Counted from the stretch's first letter, positions 1 through 10,498 are shown. The stretch is DNA of 64,000 nucleotides from an uncultured Saprospiraceae bacterium (GCA_937928405.1 CALFWZ010000066.1:186001-250000), one strand, 5' to 3'. Made by a program: numbers and translations. Notes: generated by a model from the sequence alone, not told the origin.

Positions 1-1
1 A

Positions 2-1450
2 ACATTGCGAAAAGCAGCTTTAAATATCAATGTTGTAGATCTAAATGGCAATGCAATTTCTAACGCCACGGTTCGAGTAGAGATGCAAGAACACGAGTTT
101 GGATTTGGTTCCGCGATGGTCATGTGTCGGTTTCCAGGTAATGATTGTTTTAATCAAACTTATGTTCAGAAAATAAGAAATTTAGATGGTCAAGGACATG
201 GCTTTAATGCTGCTGTCAGCGAAAACGCACTTAAGTGGGATGCTTGGGAAGAAGAATGGATTGGTTCACCCTCCGAAACGGTCAATGGGGTAAGCTGGTT
301 AAATAACCAAGGAATAGATTTTCGTGGCCATACCCTATTATGGCCCGGATGGGATAAAATGCCAGACGATATTTTGGATTACCAAAATAATTTGACCTAT
401 ATAAAAAATCGGATTGATGAACGATTGGAATCTATGCTATTACATCCTGAGCTAAGTCAAATGGTTAAGGAATGGGATGTTATTAACGAAATCACCTACG
501 TCAGAGATTTAGAGTATGCCTTTAGTAATACACCGGGCTATGCCACTGGGCGAGAATTCTACACAGAGGTTTTTGATAAAGCAACCGAACTCGCTCCTAA
601 CAATATCAACTACTTAAATGATTATGCCGTATTTTCAGGAGCTGCCAACACCAATACGACCAATCGGTTTAAAAACTTTATTGAGGAAATTCTCAATAGT
701 GGAAGTAAAATAGATGGTATCGGATTCCAAGCCCATATTGGTGCCTCGCCTGTTTCTATTATAAAAGTAAAAGACATTTATGACGATTTTTATACTAGTT
801 ATGGAAAACGAATAAAGGTGACTGAATACGATATTGATCCCAGTGTATCTGCTGAAACACAGGCAAGATATTTAAACGATTTTCTAACCATGACTTTTAG
901 CCACGAGGCATTAGACGCCTTTATCATGTGGGGATTTTGGGATGGTAATCACTGGAAAAACAATGCGCCCATGTTTGATATCAATTGGAATTTAAAACCT
1001 TCCGGTGAAGCATTCAACAACTTAGTTTTTAACGAATGGTGGACTGATGAAACAGGTACGACCAATAGCGATGGGATCAGTGCTTTCCGACCTTTTAAAG
1101 GACAACATAAAATTACTATCGAACACGAAGGAACAATACAAGAACTCAATGCACACGTTACCAGTGATACAACCCTCAACGTCCTTTTTGGAACGGTCAA
1201 TACAACTGATTTGGATCTTTCACTAATTCAAATTTCACCGAACCCAACACAAGATTATATCCAAATAAATCTGGGGGAAGACTTGACTAATGTGGACCTA
1301 GAAATCTCGGATATTACCGGAAAAATTTGTCAGACTTTTAAACAAGTAACCGACCATACTAAACTAGATCTAAACTTAAGTAGTGGTATTTATTTGGTAA
1401 AAATAAAACATCTAGAGCAGGTGGGCTATCGAAAGCTAGTGGTGCAGTAA
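2..1450 (+). CDS. GH10 endo-1,4-beta-xylanase with T9SS sorting domain (5' truncated)
   Basis: The frame is open from the window edge, so the true start is outside; the TTG at position 5 is probably an internal codon. The protein matches glycoside hydrolase family 10: ENALKWDAW near residue 73, RGHTLLWPGW near 108, the acid/base Glu in WDVINE (about residue 162) and the nucleophile Glu in KVTEYDID (about 274), then the typical MWGFWDGNHW end of the barrel. Residues before about 35 are a strand-rich segment usual ahead of Bacteroidota GH10 barrels. The last 75 residues form a T9SS type A domain (ISPNPTQDY, then LSSGIYLVKI and a final KLVVQ), so the enzyme should be exported through T9SS and probably kept at the cell surface. 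Expected role is cleavage of xylan backbones. The nearby TonB receptor and kduD-uxuA pair fit plant polysaccharide use. Confidence 0.93.
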   Translation, partial: TLRKAALNINVVDLNGNAISNATVRVEMQEHEFGFGSAMVMCRFPGNDCFNQTYVQKIRNLDGQGHGFNAAVSENALKWDAWEEEWIGSPSETVNGVSWLNNQGIDFRGHTLLWPGWDKMPDDILDYQNNLTYIKNRIDERLESMLLHPELSQMVKEWDVINEITYVRDLEYAFSNTPGYATGREFYTEVFDKATELAPNNINYLNDYAVFSGAANTNTTNRFKNFIEEILNSGSKIDGIGFQAHIGASPVSIIKVKDIYDDFYTSYGKRIKVTEYDIDPSVSAETQARYLNDFLTMTFSHEALDAFIMWGFWDGNHWKNNAPMFDINWNLKPSGEAFNNLVFNEWWTDETGTTNSDGISAFRPFKGQHKITIEHEGTIQELNAHVTSDTTLNVLFGTVNTTDLDLSLIQISPNPTQDYIQINLGEDLTNVDLEISDITGKICQTFKQVTDHTKLDLNLSSGIYLVKIKHLEQVGYRKLVVQ

Positions 1451-1544
1451 AAAAATAGGTTAATTTTATTTTATCTGGCTTTGTATTGATACCTTTAGAG
1501 GGTCAATGCAAAGTCATTTTTTATTTTATAAAAATCATTACGCT

Positions 1545-2189
1545 ATGTCCACCCCAAAGAAAATAGACTGGTTAAATCACGGTTTAGAATTTATTGTCGT
1601 TATTATTGGAATTTTGATTGCCTTTCAGTTGAATAAATGTAGTACAGAAAATCAACAAGCCAAGACCATCAATATGCACCTCAGCCAGATCAAGGAGGAG
1701 ACAGAATTTAATAAGTATTATTTCAAAAAAGGTATCAAACACACTCAATCTAACCTAGCCACTCTGGACACTATTTTTATGCTCATTGCAGAAAAAAGAG
1801 AAACACCAAAAATCGATCAATTTTCCATACGATTACTAAGTATGAGTGGGGTTTACATCCGAAAAAATGCCTATCTTAATTTTATAGAATCTGGCGACAT
1901 TCGATTTATGAAAGATTTTGAACAAAAACAAAAAATCATCAATTTATACGAATATTATAAATGGGTAGAGTCTTTTAATGAAATCTCCAGTAACCTCTAC
2001 TCCACCGATTATTATCCATACCTAAAAAACAATTTTGATTTATTAGGAGGAACCATACAATCAGATGATGTTTATTTTTCAACCTTATTTAAAAATATTT
2101 TAAGCTCCTACAGCTATACCAGTAAAAATCGCCTGAAACGATACGAGGGATGTTTGAAGGAGATTGAGAAATATTTGGGGGAAAAGTAA
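1545..2189 (+). CDS. hypothetical single-pass membrane protein (DUF6090-like N-terminus)
   Basis: I chose the ATG at 1545 because the protein then begins MSTPKKIDWLNH directly before the membrane helix; an upstream ATG at 1506 would add 13 residues. The segment LEFIVVIIGILIAFQLN (about residues 14-30) is a transmembrane helix. It resembles the N-terminus of small Bacteroidota membrane proteins of the DUF6090 type, in which the same VVIIGILIAFQLN pattern precedes a helical domain. The rest is a charged, mainly helical domain of about 170 residues with no catalytic motif I recognise. Function is unknown; it stands alone between the xylanase and the receptor gene. Confidence 0.75.
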   Translation: MSTPKKIDWLNHGLEFIVVIIGILIAFQLNKCSTENQQAKTINMHLSQIKEETEFNKYYFKKGIKHTQSNLATLDTIFMLIAEKRETPKIDQFSIRLLSMSGVYIRKNAYLNFIESGDIRFMKDFEQKQKIINLYEYYKWVESFNEISSNLYSTDYYPYLKNNFDLLGGTIQSDDVYFSTLFKNILSSYSYTSKNRLKRYEGCLKEIEKYLGEK

Positions 2190-2336
2190 GCTGTTATATT
2201 TTTATCTTTAGAATAGTGACTATGCTCAGTTGGGTTCCCAAGTGTTTTTGTATTAACATTAATTGTATCTCACTTTTCTTATTCTCGAAAGCAACTTTTT
2301 AATTACTTTAAGGTCTCTTTAAAGAAAATAAAAGTT

Positions 2337-4730
2337 ATGAATCATTTCAGAAGTTTACTCTCCTGTGTAATCATCCTATTTTGGATGGCTAGTCCCACAA
2401 CTGCTCAAGAATTAAGTCAAACCATTCGTGGAACCATCATAGATCAAGATACCAAGATCCCCTTGATTGGTGCTAATATTTTGGTACTCGGAACCACCGA
2501 CCCAAAAGGCGCCACCACAGATGTAGAAGGATATTTTAAAATTGAAAAAGTCCCACTAGGTAGAGTCAGTTTACAGGTGACTTACTTAGGGTATGAGTCA
2601 GCTATCCTGAGCGAAATCATGGTTACCTCTGGTAAAGAAGTGGTCCTCAACGTAGCGTTGGTCGAATCAATTGAAAGTTTAGAAGAAGTAGTTGTGGTAG
2701 CAAAATTGGACAAAGAAAACCCGCTCAATGAAATGGCCACCGTCAGTGCTCGATCCTTTTCGGTAGAAGAGACCAGTAGGTATGCGGCTAGTTTTTACGA
2801 TCCAGCTCGGATGGCACTCAATTATGCCGGGGTGGCGATTGGAGGAGGAACGGATGATTTGAATAATGAGATTGTGGTAAGAGGAAATTCTCCCAAAGGC
2901 ATCCTTTGGCGATTAGAAGGTATTGAAATTCCCAACCCCAATCATTTCGCTTCTCTCGGGAGTTCCGGAGGTGGTGTTAGTATGCTGAGTAGTACGATGT
3001 TGACCAACTCAGATTTTTATACGGGTGCTTTTCCAGCGGAATTTGGCAATGCGCTTTCGGGGGTATTTGATGTTCGTTTAAGAAATGGAAATAACGAAAA
3101 AAACGAATACGCCTTTATGCTCAGTGTGCTAGGATTAGAGGCAGGGATTGAAGGACCATTTTCAAAAAACAGCAAGGCTTCTTATTTATTAAATTATCGT
3201 TATTCCACCTTAGGATTATTGACCCAACTTGGCCTCAATCTGGTAGACGATGATGATGTTACTTATCAAGATTTATCTTTTAAAATTAACCTACCTACCT
3301 CAAAGGCTGGAACTTTCGCTTTGTTTGGTTTAGGTGGAAATAATAGCATCTCTTTTGAACCCGCAAGGGATGCTTCGCAATGGCAATTTAGCGGTAATGG
3401 AGGTTATCGGGAAGTAGAAACTGTTGGTACGCTCGGACTTTCCCATCGTAAAGTTTTAACGGAAAAAAGTTATTTACAGTCGGTGGCTATTGTCTCTAAT
3501 AACCAATATAGAGGGGAAGGTTTTTTCTTAGAAGTCGATGACAACTACCGTCGAATAGTAGATGATGTAGAAAACTTTGACAATTTTGTTTTTAGAGTAA
3601 AAACGACTTATACGCATAAATTAAATGCTAAAAGCACCATTCGCGCTGGAGCAATTTTCAGCTATGAAAGTTTCGTACTAGATGAACAAGAACTTGATTT
3701 TTCGACGAACGAACTGTTTACCATTTATGACAATAAAGGAAGTGGTACCAGAAACCAAGCTTTCGCTCAATGGAAATATCGGTTTAATCCCAAATGGACT
3801 TTAAATACTGGATTTCATCTTACCCATCTAGGCGTCAATGATAAAATTTCTTTTGAACCTCGTTTGGCGTTACAGTATCAAATGAATCCTCGACAAAAGT
3901 TGAGTGCGGCCTTGGGCATTCATTCCAAACCAGAACATATTGCCTTATACGTAGCGAAGGGGAATTTACCAAATGGAGAAACAATTATTCCAAGTCCTGA
4001 TCTAGACATGACAAAATCTCTACACGCCGTGTTGGGATACGACTGGAAATTATTCAATAATTTACGTCTAAAAACCGAACTTTATTACCAATACTTATAT
4101 CAGGTTCCAGTGACGAATGATGTTTCGATCACTGGATTTAAGTCCGCTCTAAATGCACTCAATGTGTGGGAGCTCGTAGGAACAGAAGCCTTGGTCAATG
4201 ATGGAACTGGACGGAATTTTGGGGTTGATATTACTTTGGAAAAATTCTTTTCTAAAGGCTCCTATTTTATGGTCACAACTTCTTTGTTTGATTCTAAATT
4301 TAAAGGTAAAAATGGAAAAACTTTTAATACCCGATTCAATTCAAATTATTTATTGAACGTAATCGGAGGCAAGGAATTTAAGGTTGGAAAAAATAAAAAG
4401 AACCGTTTTGGACTAAATATGAAATTTGTCCTAACGGGCGGTAATCGAGATACGCCCATAGACGTAGCAACTTCTAGGCAAGTAGGCCGTCCAGTATATA
4501 AATTAGATGAACTCAATACCATTCGACTACCCAATTATACCCGAATTGATGGTGGTGTAAACTACCGGATCAATGGCCGTAAAATGTCTCATAATATTCG
4601 CTTAGATATTCAAAATGTATTGAATCGCGAAAACGTACAACAACGATTTTTCAATGTCTCTAATGGTAATTATTTTGACCAAACACAAAGTGGATTGATC
4701 CCCGTGTTTAGCTATCGGATTGAATTTTAA
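2337..4730 (+). CDS. TonB-dependent receptor with carboxypeptidase-like N-terminal domain
   Basis: A signal peptide ends near ASPTTAQ (residues 1-24). Residues about 27-110 form a carboxypeptidase-D regulatory-like beta-sandwich (GTIIDQDTKIPLIGANILV, GYFKIEKVPLG). A plug domain follows (EIVVRGNSPKGILWRLEGIE near residue 180). The remainder is an outer-membrane beta-barrel rich in alternating aromatic strands, ending in the aromatic terminus FSYRIEF expected for barrel insertion. At 797 residues it is shorter than SusC-type receptors and no SusD partner is adjacent, so it is better called a generic TonB-dependent receptor than SusC. The ligand cannot be read from sequence; carbohydrate is possible from the neighbours. 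Confidence 0.88.
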   Translation: MNHFRSLLSCVIILFWMASPTTAQELSQTIRGTIIDQDTKIPLIGANILVLGTTDPKGATTDVEGYFKIEKVPLGRVSLQVTYLGYESAILSEIMVTSGKEVVLNVALVESIESLEEVVVVAKLDKENPLNEMATVSARSFSVEETSRYAASFYDPARMALNYAGVAIGGGTDDLNNEIVVRGNSPKGILWRLEGIEIPNPNHFASLGSSGGGVSMLSSTMLTNSDFYTGAFPAEFGNALSGVFDVRLRNGNNEKNEYAFMLSVLGLEAGIEGPFSKNSKASYLLNYRYSTLGLLTQLGLNLVDDDDVTYQDLSFKINLPTSKAGTFALFGLGGNNSISFEPARDASQWQFSGNGGYREVETVGTLGLSHRKVLTEKSYLQSVAIVSNNQYRGEGFFLEVDDNYRRIVDDVENFDNFVFRVKTTYTHKLNAKSTIRAGAIFSYESFVLDEQELDFSTNELFTIYDNKGSGTRNQAFAQWKYRFNPKWTLNTGFHLTHLGVNDKISFEPRLALQYQMNPRQKLSAALGIHSKPEHIALYVAKGNLPNGETIIPSPDLDMTKSLHAVLGYDWKLFNNLRLKTELYYQYLYQVPVTNDVSITGFKSALNALNVWELVGTEALVNDGTGRNFGVDITLEKFFSKGSYFMVTTSLFDSKFKGKNGKTFNTRFNSNYLLNVIGGKEFKVGKNKKNRFGLNMKFVLTGGNRDTPIDVATSRQVGRPVYKLDELNTIRLPNYTRIDGGVNYRINGRKMSHNIRLDIQNVLNRENVQQRFFNVSNGNYFDQTQSGLIPVFSYRIEF

Positions 4731-4771
4731 GAGCACGGTCTCATTTAAGATAGGCAGTTTGTTTGAGATAA

Positions 4772-4806
4772 ACTCGTAGATACATTCATGAACAGTATCT
4801 ACGAGT
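4772..4806. terminator. perfect 12-bp hairpin between convergent genes
   Basis: ACTCGTAGATAC (4772-4783) pairs perfectly with GTATCTACGAGT (4795-4806) across an 11-nt loop, between the stops of the receptor gene (+) and kduD (-). There is no U-run on either side, so it is an atypical bidirectional terminator or an mRNA 3'-end stabiliser. Confidence 0.5.
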
Positions 4807-4835
4807 CCATCCACGCCAATGTCAATCATTGCTTT

Positions 4836-5606
4836 CTATCGTCCCATCCAGCCACCATCGACCAGTAAAATTTCTCCACTAACATAATTAGACGCATCGG
4901 AAGATAGAAAAACAGCTGGCCCTTTAAAATCATCGGGCGTTCCCCAACGAGCCATTGGAATCCGTGCAAGAATTGCCTGATGACGATCTGGATTTTCTTG
5001 TAAAGCTTTTGTATTATCGGTCGCAATATATCCCGGTGCAATGGCATTCACACAAACACCTTTACCAGCCCATTCGTTGGAGAGTGCTTTTACCAAACTT
5101 CCGATAGCACCTTTGCTAGCTGCGTATCCAGGCACTGTAATTCCTCCTTGAAAAGTGAGCAAAGAAGCGGTAAAAATAATCTTCCCCTTCCCTCTTTCTA
5201 TCATTTCTTTTCCAAATTCTCTAGCCAATACAAACTGTGCATTCAGATTTACTTCCAACACGCTATCCCAATATTCGTCGGAATGTTCTGCCGCGGGAGC
5301 ACGCAAGATCGTACCAGCATTATTGACTAAAATATCGATGGGTTTTTCGTTTGCTTTGATATTTTTAATAAAATTATAAACAGACGATCGATCCGAAAGA
5401 TCCGCCTGATAGGCCGTGAATCTACGTCCCAAAGCCATCACTTCTTTTTCGGTCTCACTACCCGATAATTTGATGGTGGCAGAAACACCGATAATATCCG
5501 CTCCGGCCTCGGCTAGTCCGAGCGCAATTCCTTTTCCGATACCTCGATTGGCTCCGGAGACGATGGCCGTTTTATCTGAAAGATCAAATGCTTTTAAAAT
5601 ACTCAT
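4836..5606 (-). CDS. kduD: KduD-type SDR: 2-dehydro-3-deoxy-D-gluconate 5-dehydrogenase
   Basis: This is a classical short-chain dehydrogenase of 256 residues. The cofactor-binding motif is SGANRGIG (17-24), NNAG is at 95-98, and the catalytic Ser148, Tyr161 and Lys165 lie in FTASLLTFQGG and YAASK. The stretch TASLLTFQGGITVPGYAASK and the ends IAPGYIATDNTKAL and VDGGW are close to KduD proteins, which interconvert the 2-keto-3-deoxygluconate and diketo forms in uronate breakdown. It lies 21 nt downstream of uxuA on the same strand, so the two genes are probably co-transcribed. General SDR assignment is certain; the KduD subfamily is likely from motif similarity and context. Confidence 0.88.
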   Translation of the reverse strand: MSILKAFDLSDKTAIVSGANRGIGKGIALGLAEAGADIIGVSATIKLSGSETEKEVMALGRRFTAYQADLSDRSSVYNFIKNIKANEKPIDILVNNAGTILRAPAAEHSDEYWDSVLEVNLNAQFVLAREFGKEMIERGKGKIIFTASLLTFQGGITVPGYAASKGAIGSLVKALSNEWAGKGVCVNAIAPGYIATDNTKALQENPDRHQAILARIPMARWGTPDDFKGPAVFLSSDASNYVSGEILLVDGGWMGR

Positions 5607-5627
5607 GTCTTATTTTTTTTGAATACT

Positions 5628-6812
5628 TTACGCTTTAAAACGATTAGATTCCATGATGCCTAATGCTAGACCACGTAACTCCGCCAAGCCACGCAATCTT
5701 CCAATGGCAGAATATCCCGGATTGGTTTTCTTCGTTAGATCGTCTAACATCTTATGACCATGATCGGGTCGCATCGGAATATGACAATCTTGTTTTGCAG
5801 CAGCAATTAATAAATTTTTCATAACTGAATACATATTTACATCTCCATCCAAATGATCTGCTTCAAAGAAATTTCCTTCCTTATCTCGCTTGGTAGCTCG
5901 GAGGTGAATAAAATTAATTCGGTCTGCAAATTTATGGACCATCATCGGTAAGTTATTATCAGGCCTTACGCCAAAAGACCCCGTACAAAAACATAAACCA
6001 TTACTGGGTGATTTTACTTTCTCAAAAATATACGCTACATCGTTGGTCGTACTCAAAATACGAGGCAGTCCTAAAAGCGGGAAAGGTGGATCGTCGGGAT
6101 GGATCGCCAGTTTGACATTTGCCTGATCTGCTACCGACGTGATCTGCTCTAAAAAGAAAACTAAATTGTTTCTCAGAACCATCTCATCTATATTTTTATA
6201 TGTATCTAAAATTGCTTGAAACTTTGCTAAATCCAGTGCACTTTCGGTTGTTCCACCAGGCAATCCAGCAATAATATTTTTAATCAATTTTTGTTTATCT
6301 GTTGCTGACATCTTGGCCAATCGATCCTTCGCTTTTTGCTGTTCGACTTCACTGTAATCTTTTGCCGCATTAGGTCTTTTTAAAATAAATAAATCAAAAG
6401 CAGCAAAGGCCGCTTTTTCAAAAAACAGTCCGGTAGATCCATCCGGCATTTTATATTCCAATTCGGTTCTTGACCAATCAAGTACGGGCATAAAATTATA
6501 AGTTACAATCCGAATACCATTCTGTGCTAAATTTAAAATACTCTGTTTATAATTTTCAATATACCGCAAATAGTCTCCAGAAGCCCGCTTGATATCTTCA
6601 TGTACTGGAATACTTTCGACCACCGACCAAACGAGTCCAGCGGCTTCAATCTCTTTTTTTCTTTGGGCTATTTCTTCAACGGTCCATATTTCACCATTAG
6701 GAATATGATGAAGTGCGGTAACAATTCCAGTTGCTCCAGACTGACGAATATCCGCCAAGCTAACACCATCATTGGGACCGTACCACCGCCAGGTTTGTTC
6801 AAGTTCTTTCAT
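5628..6812 (-). CDS. uxuA: mannonate dehydratase UxuA
   Basis: The 394-residue protein begins [16 protein letters not shown] and contains [44 protein letters not shown] and the metal-site region MRPDHGHKM, all typical of UxuA (EC 4.2.1.8). It dehydrates D-mannonate to 2-keto-3-deoxygluconate in glucuronate breakdown. Length is normal for the family. It is the first gene of a two-gene operon with kduD, which acts on the same product pool. The operon faces the receptor and xylanase genes; glucuronoxylan side chains are one plausible source of the substrate. Confidence 0.95.
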   Translation of the reverse strand: MKELEQTWRWYGPNDGVSLADIRQSGATGIVTALHHIPNGEIWTVEEIAQRKKEIEAAGLVWSVVESIPVHEDIKRASGDYLRYIENYKQSILNLAQNGIRIVTYNFMPVLDWSRTELEYKMPDGSTGLFFEKAAFAAFDLFILKRPNAAKDYSEVEQQKAKDRLAKMSATDKQKLIKNIIAGLPGGTTESALDLAKFQAILDTYKNIDEMVLRNNLVFFLEQITSVADQANVKLAIHPDDPPFPLLGLPRILSTTNDVAYIFEKVKSPSNGLCFCTGSFGVRPDNNLPMMVHKFADRINFIHLRATKRDKEGNFFEADHLDGDVNMYSVMKNLLIAAAKQDCHIPMRPDHGHKMLDDLTKKTNPGYSAIGRLRGLAELRGLALGIMESNRFKA

Positions 6813-7052
6813 TTTATTTTAGATACTATTTTATTTTAATGAAGCGCGCTAGGACTCAGCCTTGTAACAGTATTTTAGAATTACCCCTACTAACTACACA
6901 TATTCAATGACCAGCCTAAATTATAGTTGCCCCGGATATTTGTAAAGTTAAACATTAACAGGAAAGGGATCTATATCATTGAGGTAAAAAGTGGGTTTGA
7001 ATTTATTGGTTTGAGTATCTAAAAGACCAACAATAGAACAACTCCAAAAAAT

Positions 7053-7086
7053 AAAAAACCGACTGTCAATTTTATTTGACAGTCGG
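7053..7086 (-). terminator. intrinsic terminator of the 1125-aa T9SS protein gene
   Basis: Read on the minus strand, a 10-bp perfect stem (CCGACTGTCA with TGACAGTCGG) is followed directly by a run of T residues. It lies 35 nt after the stop of the 7121-10498 gene. The rest of 6813-7120 shows no gene. Confidence 0.9.
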
Positions 7087-7120
7087 CATTTAAGGGGTTT
7101 AAAAATTATCCAATAAAAAA

Positions 7121-10100
7121 CTATTGCACAATTAATTTTTCCTGAAATTTCTTTTCAGTAGACGGATGTAAAGCTTCAACAAAATAGACTCCTTTCGGCA
7201 GGTTATCTAAATTAAGGTGTAGGCTACCTTGCACGGAAGGGTCTTCCAAGACTATTTTCCCTAGACTGTTGTAAATTCTAAGTCTAAAAACCTCTTGACC
7301 TAAGGCAATTGTAAATTTTCCATCCGTAGGATTAGGGAAAACTTCCATCGTCTTATTTCGATCTAAGTCATCCACTTTTTCATCTGCTCTACCGACTCCT
7401 TTGACTTCTCTAGGTGGTTCAATAACGATTGGACCACATCTGGTAGGTTCGCTTGGCGACTGAATATCGTTTGCTAAAATTGCAGCTCCACCTCCATCAC
7501 AATTCCCCGTTGTACTTTGATCTCCTCCGCTCCAGAAATTACCCTGAGCAGAAACGGTCGTTACAGTAAGGTCGCTATAACAGATATTAAAAAACGTTGC
7601 CCATCCCCCTTGAGGTCCACTCGATTTGATAAACGTGTTGGGCGATGCATCGTCTACTGAGTTACAACCACAATGTACCAAGGCATCTATTTCCAAGCTT
7701 ACATCAATCCCCTCAATTCCAGATTTATTATTAATAAGCTTTGCACAATCCATAGATACTAAGCCAAAGACTTCATTTGTTCCATCTATTGGGCCTCCTT
7801 TTTCTACCCTAATTCCCACCTGCTGATTCTGAATAATCGCTTTAGAACTCAGATAGATATTAGTCTCGTTATTGTCATTTATGGCCGTAGATGCAGGCGC
7901 TAGAATCCCAATCGTAGATGCGTTATCATAAGATGTTGGATGTTCGATTCGTCCACCAACCATCGAATAACTAAACACATCATTTAATCTTACACTATTT
8001 GTATTATTAGAAAATGTAGTACTGCTTACGTAAGCATCTGTTACATTATTTAAGTCTAAACCGACCGTAGTAAGACCAGGTAGGTCCTCACTATTTATTC
8101 GACTACTCTGAAGGGAAAGTTTATTAATATTGGATAACTGAATTCCATATAACCCTTGATCAAAAACAGAATTTTGTATGATCATTTCATCTCCTCCATC
8201 TCCCCAAATCCCAAAAGTATTTTTAGTAAATGTAGCGTTTAAAATTTTAAAGTGGTCTACTGAGTAGAAATCATTGGAACTGATTCCTGTATAAAAATCA
8301 TCAAATTTACAGATGGCCACATGCACATACGATGGATCTTGTAAAGATAGACCAATTGAACCAGATAGTGGAACCATTGACTTAAAATTAACCCTGTAAG
8401 CATATAGACGACCTCCCTCGCCTACTTCGATTTGTGAATCGTCCCGATATTCCACCGTTCCATAGCTTAGATGTAAACTATGACTTCCGATATTTAAACT
8501 ACCACCATTGATGCGAATAAAACGATGATCCACATTCTGACCTCTCAACTTAAATTCATCCGTTAAAGTCAGTACATTCGTAGGATCAAATTGAAAAAAG
8601 CCACTACCCGAGAATTCAAATTCACCATTGACGACTAGTTCGCCTTTTACACGAATGGTAGATTCAGACCACCACAAGTCAACTCTGGCACCCTCATCAA
8701 TGATCAAGGTAGCTCCTTCTTCCACAATCAATTGCGAACCACGCGTTAAACGAAGTTTCCCTCCAGATTTAACATGTACTGTACTTCCCGTTCTTACATA
8801 CACCGTTGCTTTACGGCTGCTATCTTCGGGATCACTTCCCAAAATAAAAGCACCGCCATCGTTAATATTGACATTCGTAGCACCATTACAATCTGATATT
8901 TCTGCCTCAAATGTTGACATGGTTGTATTTGGTCCATTAAGATATCTTGTCGGCCCCAGGTCGTTCACTCGCAAAAATCCTCCATCATTTACATCCATCG
9001 AAGGAATCATTACAACTTCCTCTTCCCCGAAATTAAAAGTGGAGCTTGCGCCATCTGGCAAGTCTCCGACTACCGGTGGAGTGGGACCAGGTAATGGACT
9101 CATAAAAATTGATTGGGTACTTTTAGGATAACAAGGAGCCCTATTTTCATAAGCAGTGATCAGATAATTGCCGATTGTTGCTCCGGGTGCAAAGTCAACT
9201 CGAATCGAATTAGGTGGATCTAAAGGAAGAGAAGGATTTTGGATTAATCCAGGAGGAAGGTCCCAGGATACCGTTGAGTAAGGATAAGATAATTCACTTG
9301 CTAGTAGAATCCGACCTTGATCCATACAAAAGGTAGGAAAAGTAGTAATCGAAAATGAAGATTCTCCACAGTCGGAACTATCATCACAGGCATAAGGATT
9401 AAAACGGTAGTAATTGTCATCAACTTCAGCGGAACCATTCCCACCTTCACAAATATCACTTCGACAATCACAATCGACACTAAAAGGATTTCCATCAAAA
9501 AAATCTTCTAAATATGCAATCGGATCAGATCCTATCTCTCCATTCCAGGGAGCGGAAGCTTTGGCACCATTATCACAGCTGTAATTATCACAACCAAGTC
9601 TTCCCCAGACAGGAAAAGTAGTAGTATTACATCTACGATCCCATAGTCCTCCGGGGATGGTGACATCTTCCAAGGTGTATCGTTCGTTTGAGATGCCACT
9701 ACTAGGTATTGCATTCTTGACAGCAACGGTGCCTGGCGAATATCTTATTCTAGATTCTGCATCGGGTCGACAATATCTTTGTCCCCAGTTAAGACCGTCC
9801 TTATCCTCCTTTGGATAAGCTTTGGTTGAATTGTTAAATAAGGCATGAGAACCCGGTGCGGAGCCAACAATTGTATGGGTACTTCCACCACCAATAAATG
9901 GATCGCTATCAGCGATAGCCGTCAAATCGTTTACACAACTAAGTCCGTATCCACTTCCATGTCTAGTAGTAATTACTCCGACTTTTAGATCACCAGCGTC
10001 TGTTGAAGAACTCTCTGGACGCTTTACCACTATAAGTACTCTTTCGGCATCGCCTTCATGATTTTCTTTATTCGGACAACCTAGATTACCGTTTCCATAA

Positions 10101-10498
10101 TCCCTTGGATAGTGGAAAGTATAGGTGATAATCCAGAATTCGTTCGTCCAGATAACGTGGTAATAAGCCATTGGTAAGGCACTTCCTAAAGGCGCTGTTA
10201 GGAACGTATTTTCCCAGTTATCAGAAGTATTCCAGTTGCCATCAAAATTGACCGCCGCAATTCGATCCGCATTTCCGCTCACTGAAAAATCGGAGTTCGT
10301 GCTGACGGACTGCATTAAGATGGGTGCAAAAGTTCGAGCAATATTTTCATTGCATTGATTCAACTCCACAGCAGTCGATGGAGTTACATAACAAAGTGTT
10401 TGTGCATTTAATGCTGTATTGAAAATAAATATTCCCAAGAAGAGGAATGCACATAGTTTGAAGGCATAGCATTGGCTATTTTCAGGTACTCGTTTCAT
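7121..10498 (-). CDS. secreted Vps62-like/parallel beta-helix protein with T9SS sorting domain
   Basis: A signal peptide (hydrophobic LCAFLFLGIFIFNTALNA, cut near residue 32) leads a 1125-residue protein. Residues about 50-250 resemble the Vps62-like domain: FAPILMQSV, YYHVIWTNEFWIITYTFHYP, HEGDAERVLIVV and GSHALF recall the usual HEGDWE and GSHA motifs. A Cys-rich stretch follows (about 300-380). The centre (about 560-960) is rich in short IxVxxGGxL-type turns and reads as a right-handed parallel beta-helix. The end (FPNPTDGKFTIAL, LPKGVYFVEAL, KLIVQ) is a T9SS type A sorting domain. It is expected to be an extracellular surface protein; substrate or ligand is unknown. It forms a single-gene unit with its own terminator. 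Confidence 0.82.
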   Translation of the reverse strand: MKRVPENSQCYAFKLCAFLFLGIFIFNTALNAQTLCYVTPSTAVELNQCNENIARTFAPILMQSVSTNSDFSVSGNADRIAAVNFDGNWNTSDNWENTFLTAPLGSALPMAYYHVIWTNEFWIITYTFHYPRDYGNGNLGCPNKENHEGDAERVLIVVKRPESSSTDAGDLKVGVITTRHGSGYGLSCVNDLTAIADSDPFIGGGSTHTIVGSAPGSHALFNNSTKAYPKEDKDGLNWGQRYCRPDAESRIRYSPGTVAVKNAIPSSGISNERYTLEDVTIPGGLWDRRCNTTTFPVWGRLGCDNYSCDNGAKASAPWNGEIGSDPIAYLEDFFDGNPFSVDCDCRSDICEGGNGSAEVDDNYYRFNPYACDDSSDCGESSFSITTFPTFCMDQGRILLASELSYPYSTVSWDLPPGLIQNPSLPLDPPNSIRVDFAPGATIGNYLITAYENRAPCYPKSTQSIFMSPLPGPTPPVVGDLPDGASSTFNFGEEEVVMIPSMDVNDGGFLRVNDLGPTRYLNGPNTTMSTFEAEISDCNGATNVNINDGGAFILGSDPEDSSRKATVYVRTGSTVHVKSGGKLRLTRGSQLIVEEGATLIIDEGARVDLWWSESTIRVKGELVVNGEFEFSGSGFFQFDPTNVLTLTDEFKLRGQNVDHRFIRINGGSLNIGSHSLHLSYGTVEYRDDSQIEVGEGGRLYAYRVNFKSMVPLSGSIGLSLQDPSYVHVAICKFDDFYTGISSNDFYSVDHFKILNATFTKNTFGIWGDGGDEMIIQNSVFDQGLYGIQLSNINKLSLQSSRINSEDLPGLTTVGLDLNNVTDAYVSSTTFSNNTNSVRLNDVFSYSMVGGRIEHPTSYDNASTIGILAPASTAINDNNETNIYLSSKAIIQNQQVGIRVEKGGPIDGTNEVFGLVSMDCAKLINNKSGIEGIDVSLEIDALVHCGCNSVDDASPNTFIKSSGPQGGWATFFNICYSDLTVTTVSAQGNFWSGGDQSTTGNCDGGGAAILANDIQSPSEPTRCGPIVIEPPREVKGVGRADEKVDDLDRNKTMEVFPNPTDGKFTIALGQEVFRLRIYNSLGKIVLEDPSVQGSLHLNLDNLPKGVYFVEALHPSTEKKFQEKLIVQ

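Noticed and set aside
949-1200. 83-aa minus-strand ORF inside the xylanase gene
   Set aside because: Lies wholly within conserved GH10 coding sequence; composition is that of an antisense shadow.
2337-4730. SusC-type receptor of a polysaccharide utilisation locus
   Set aside because: No SusD gene adjacent and the protein is about 200 residues shorter than SusC proteins; generic TonB-dependent receptor is safer.
8628-9131. 167-aa plus-strand ORF inside the 1125-aa T9SS protein gene
   Set aside because: Antisense shadow; the minus-strand frame has a signal peptide, beta-helix pattern and T9SS end.
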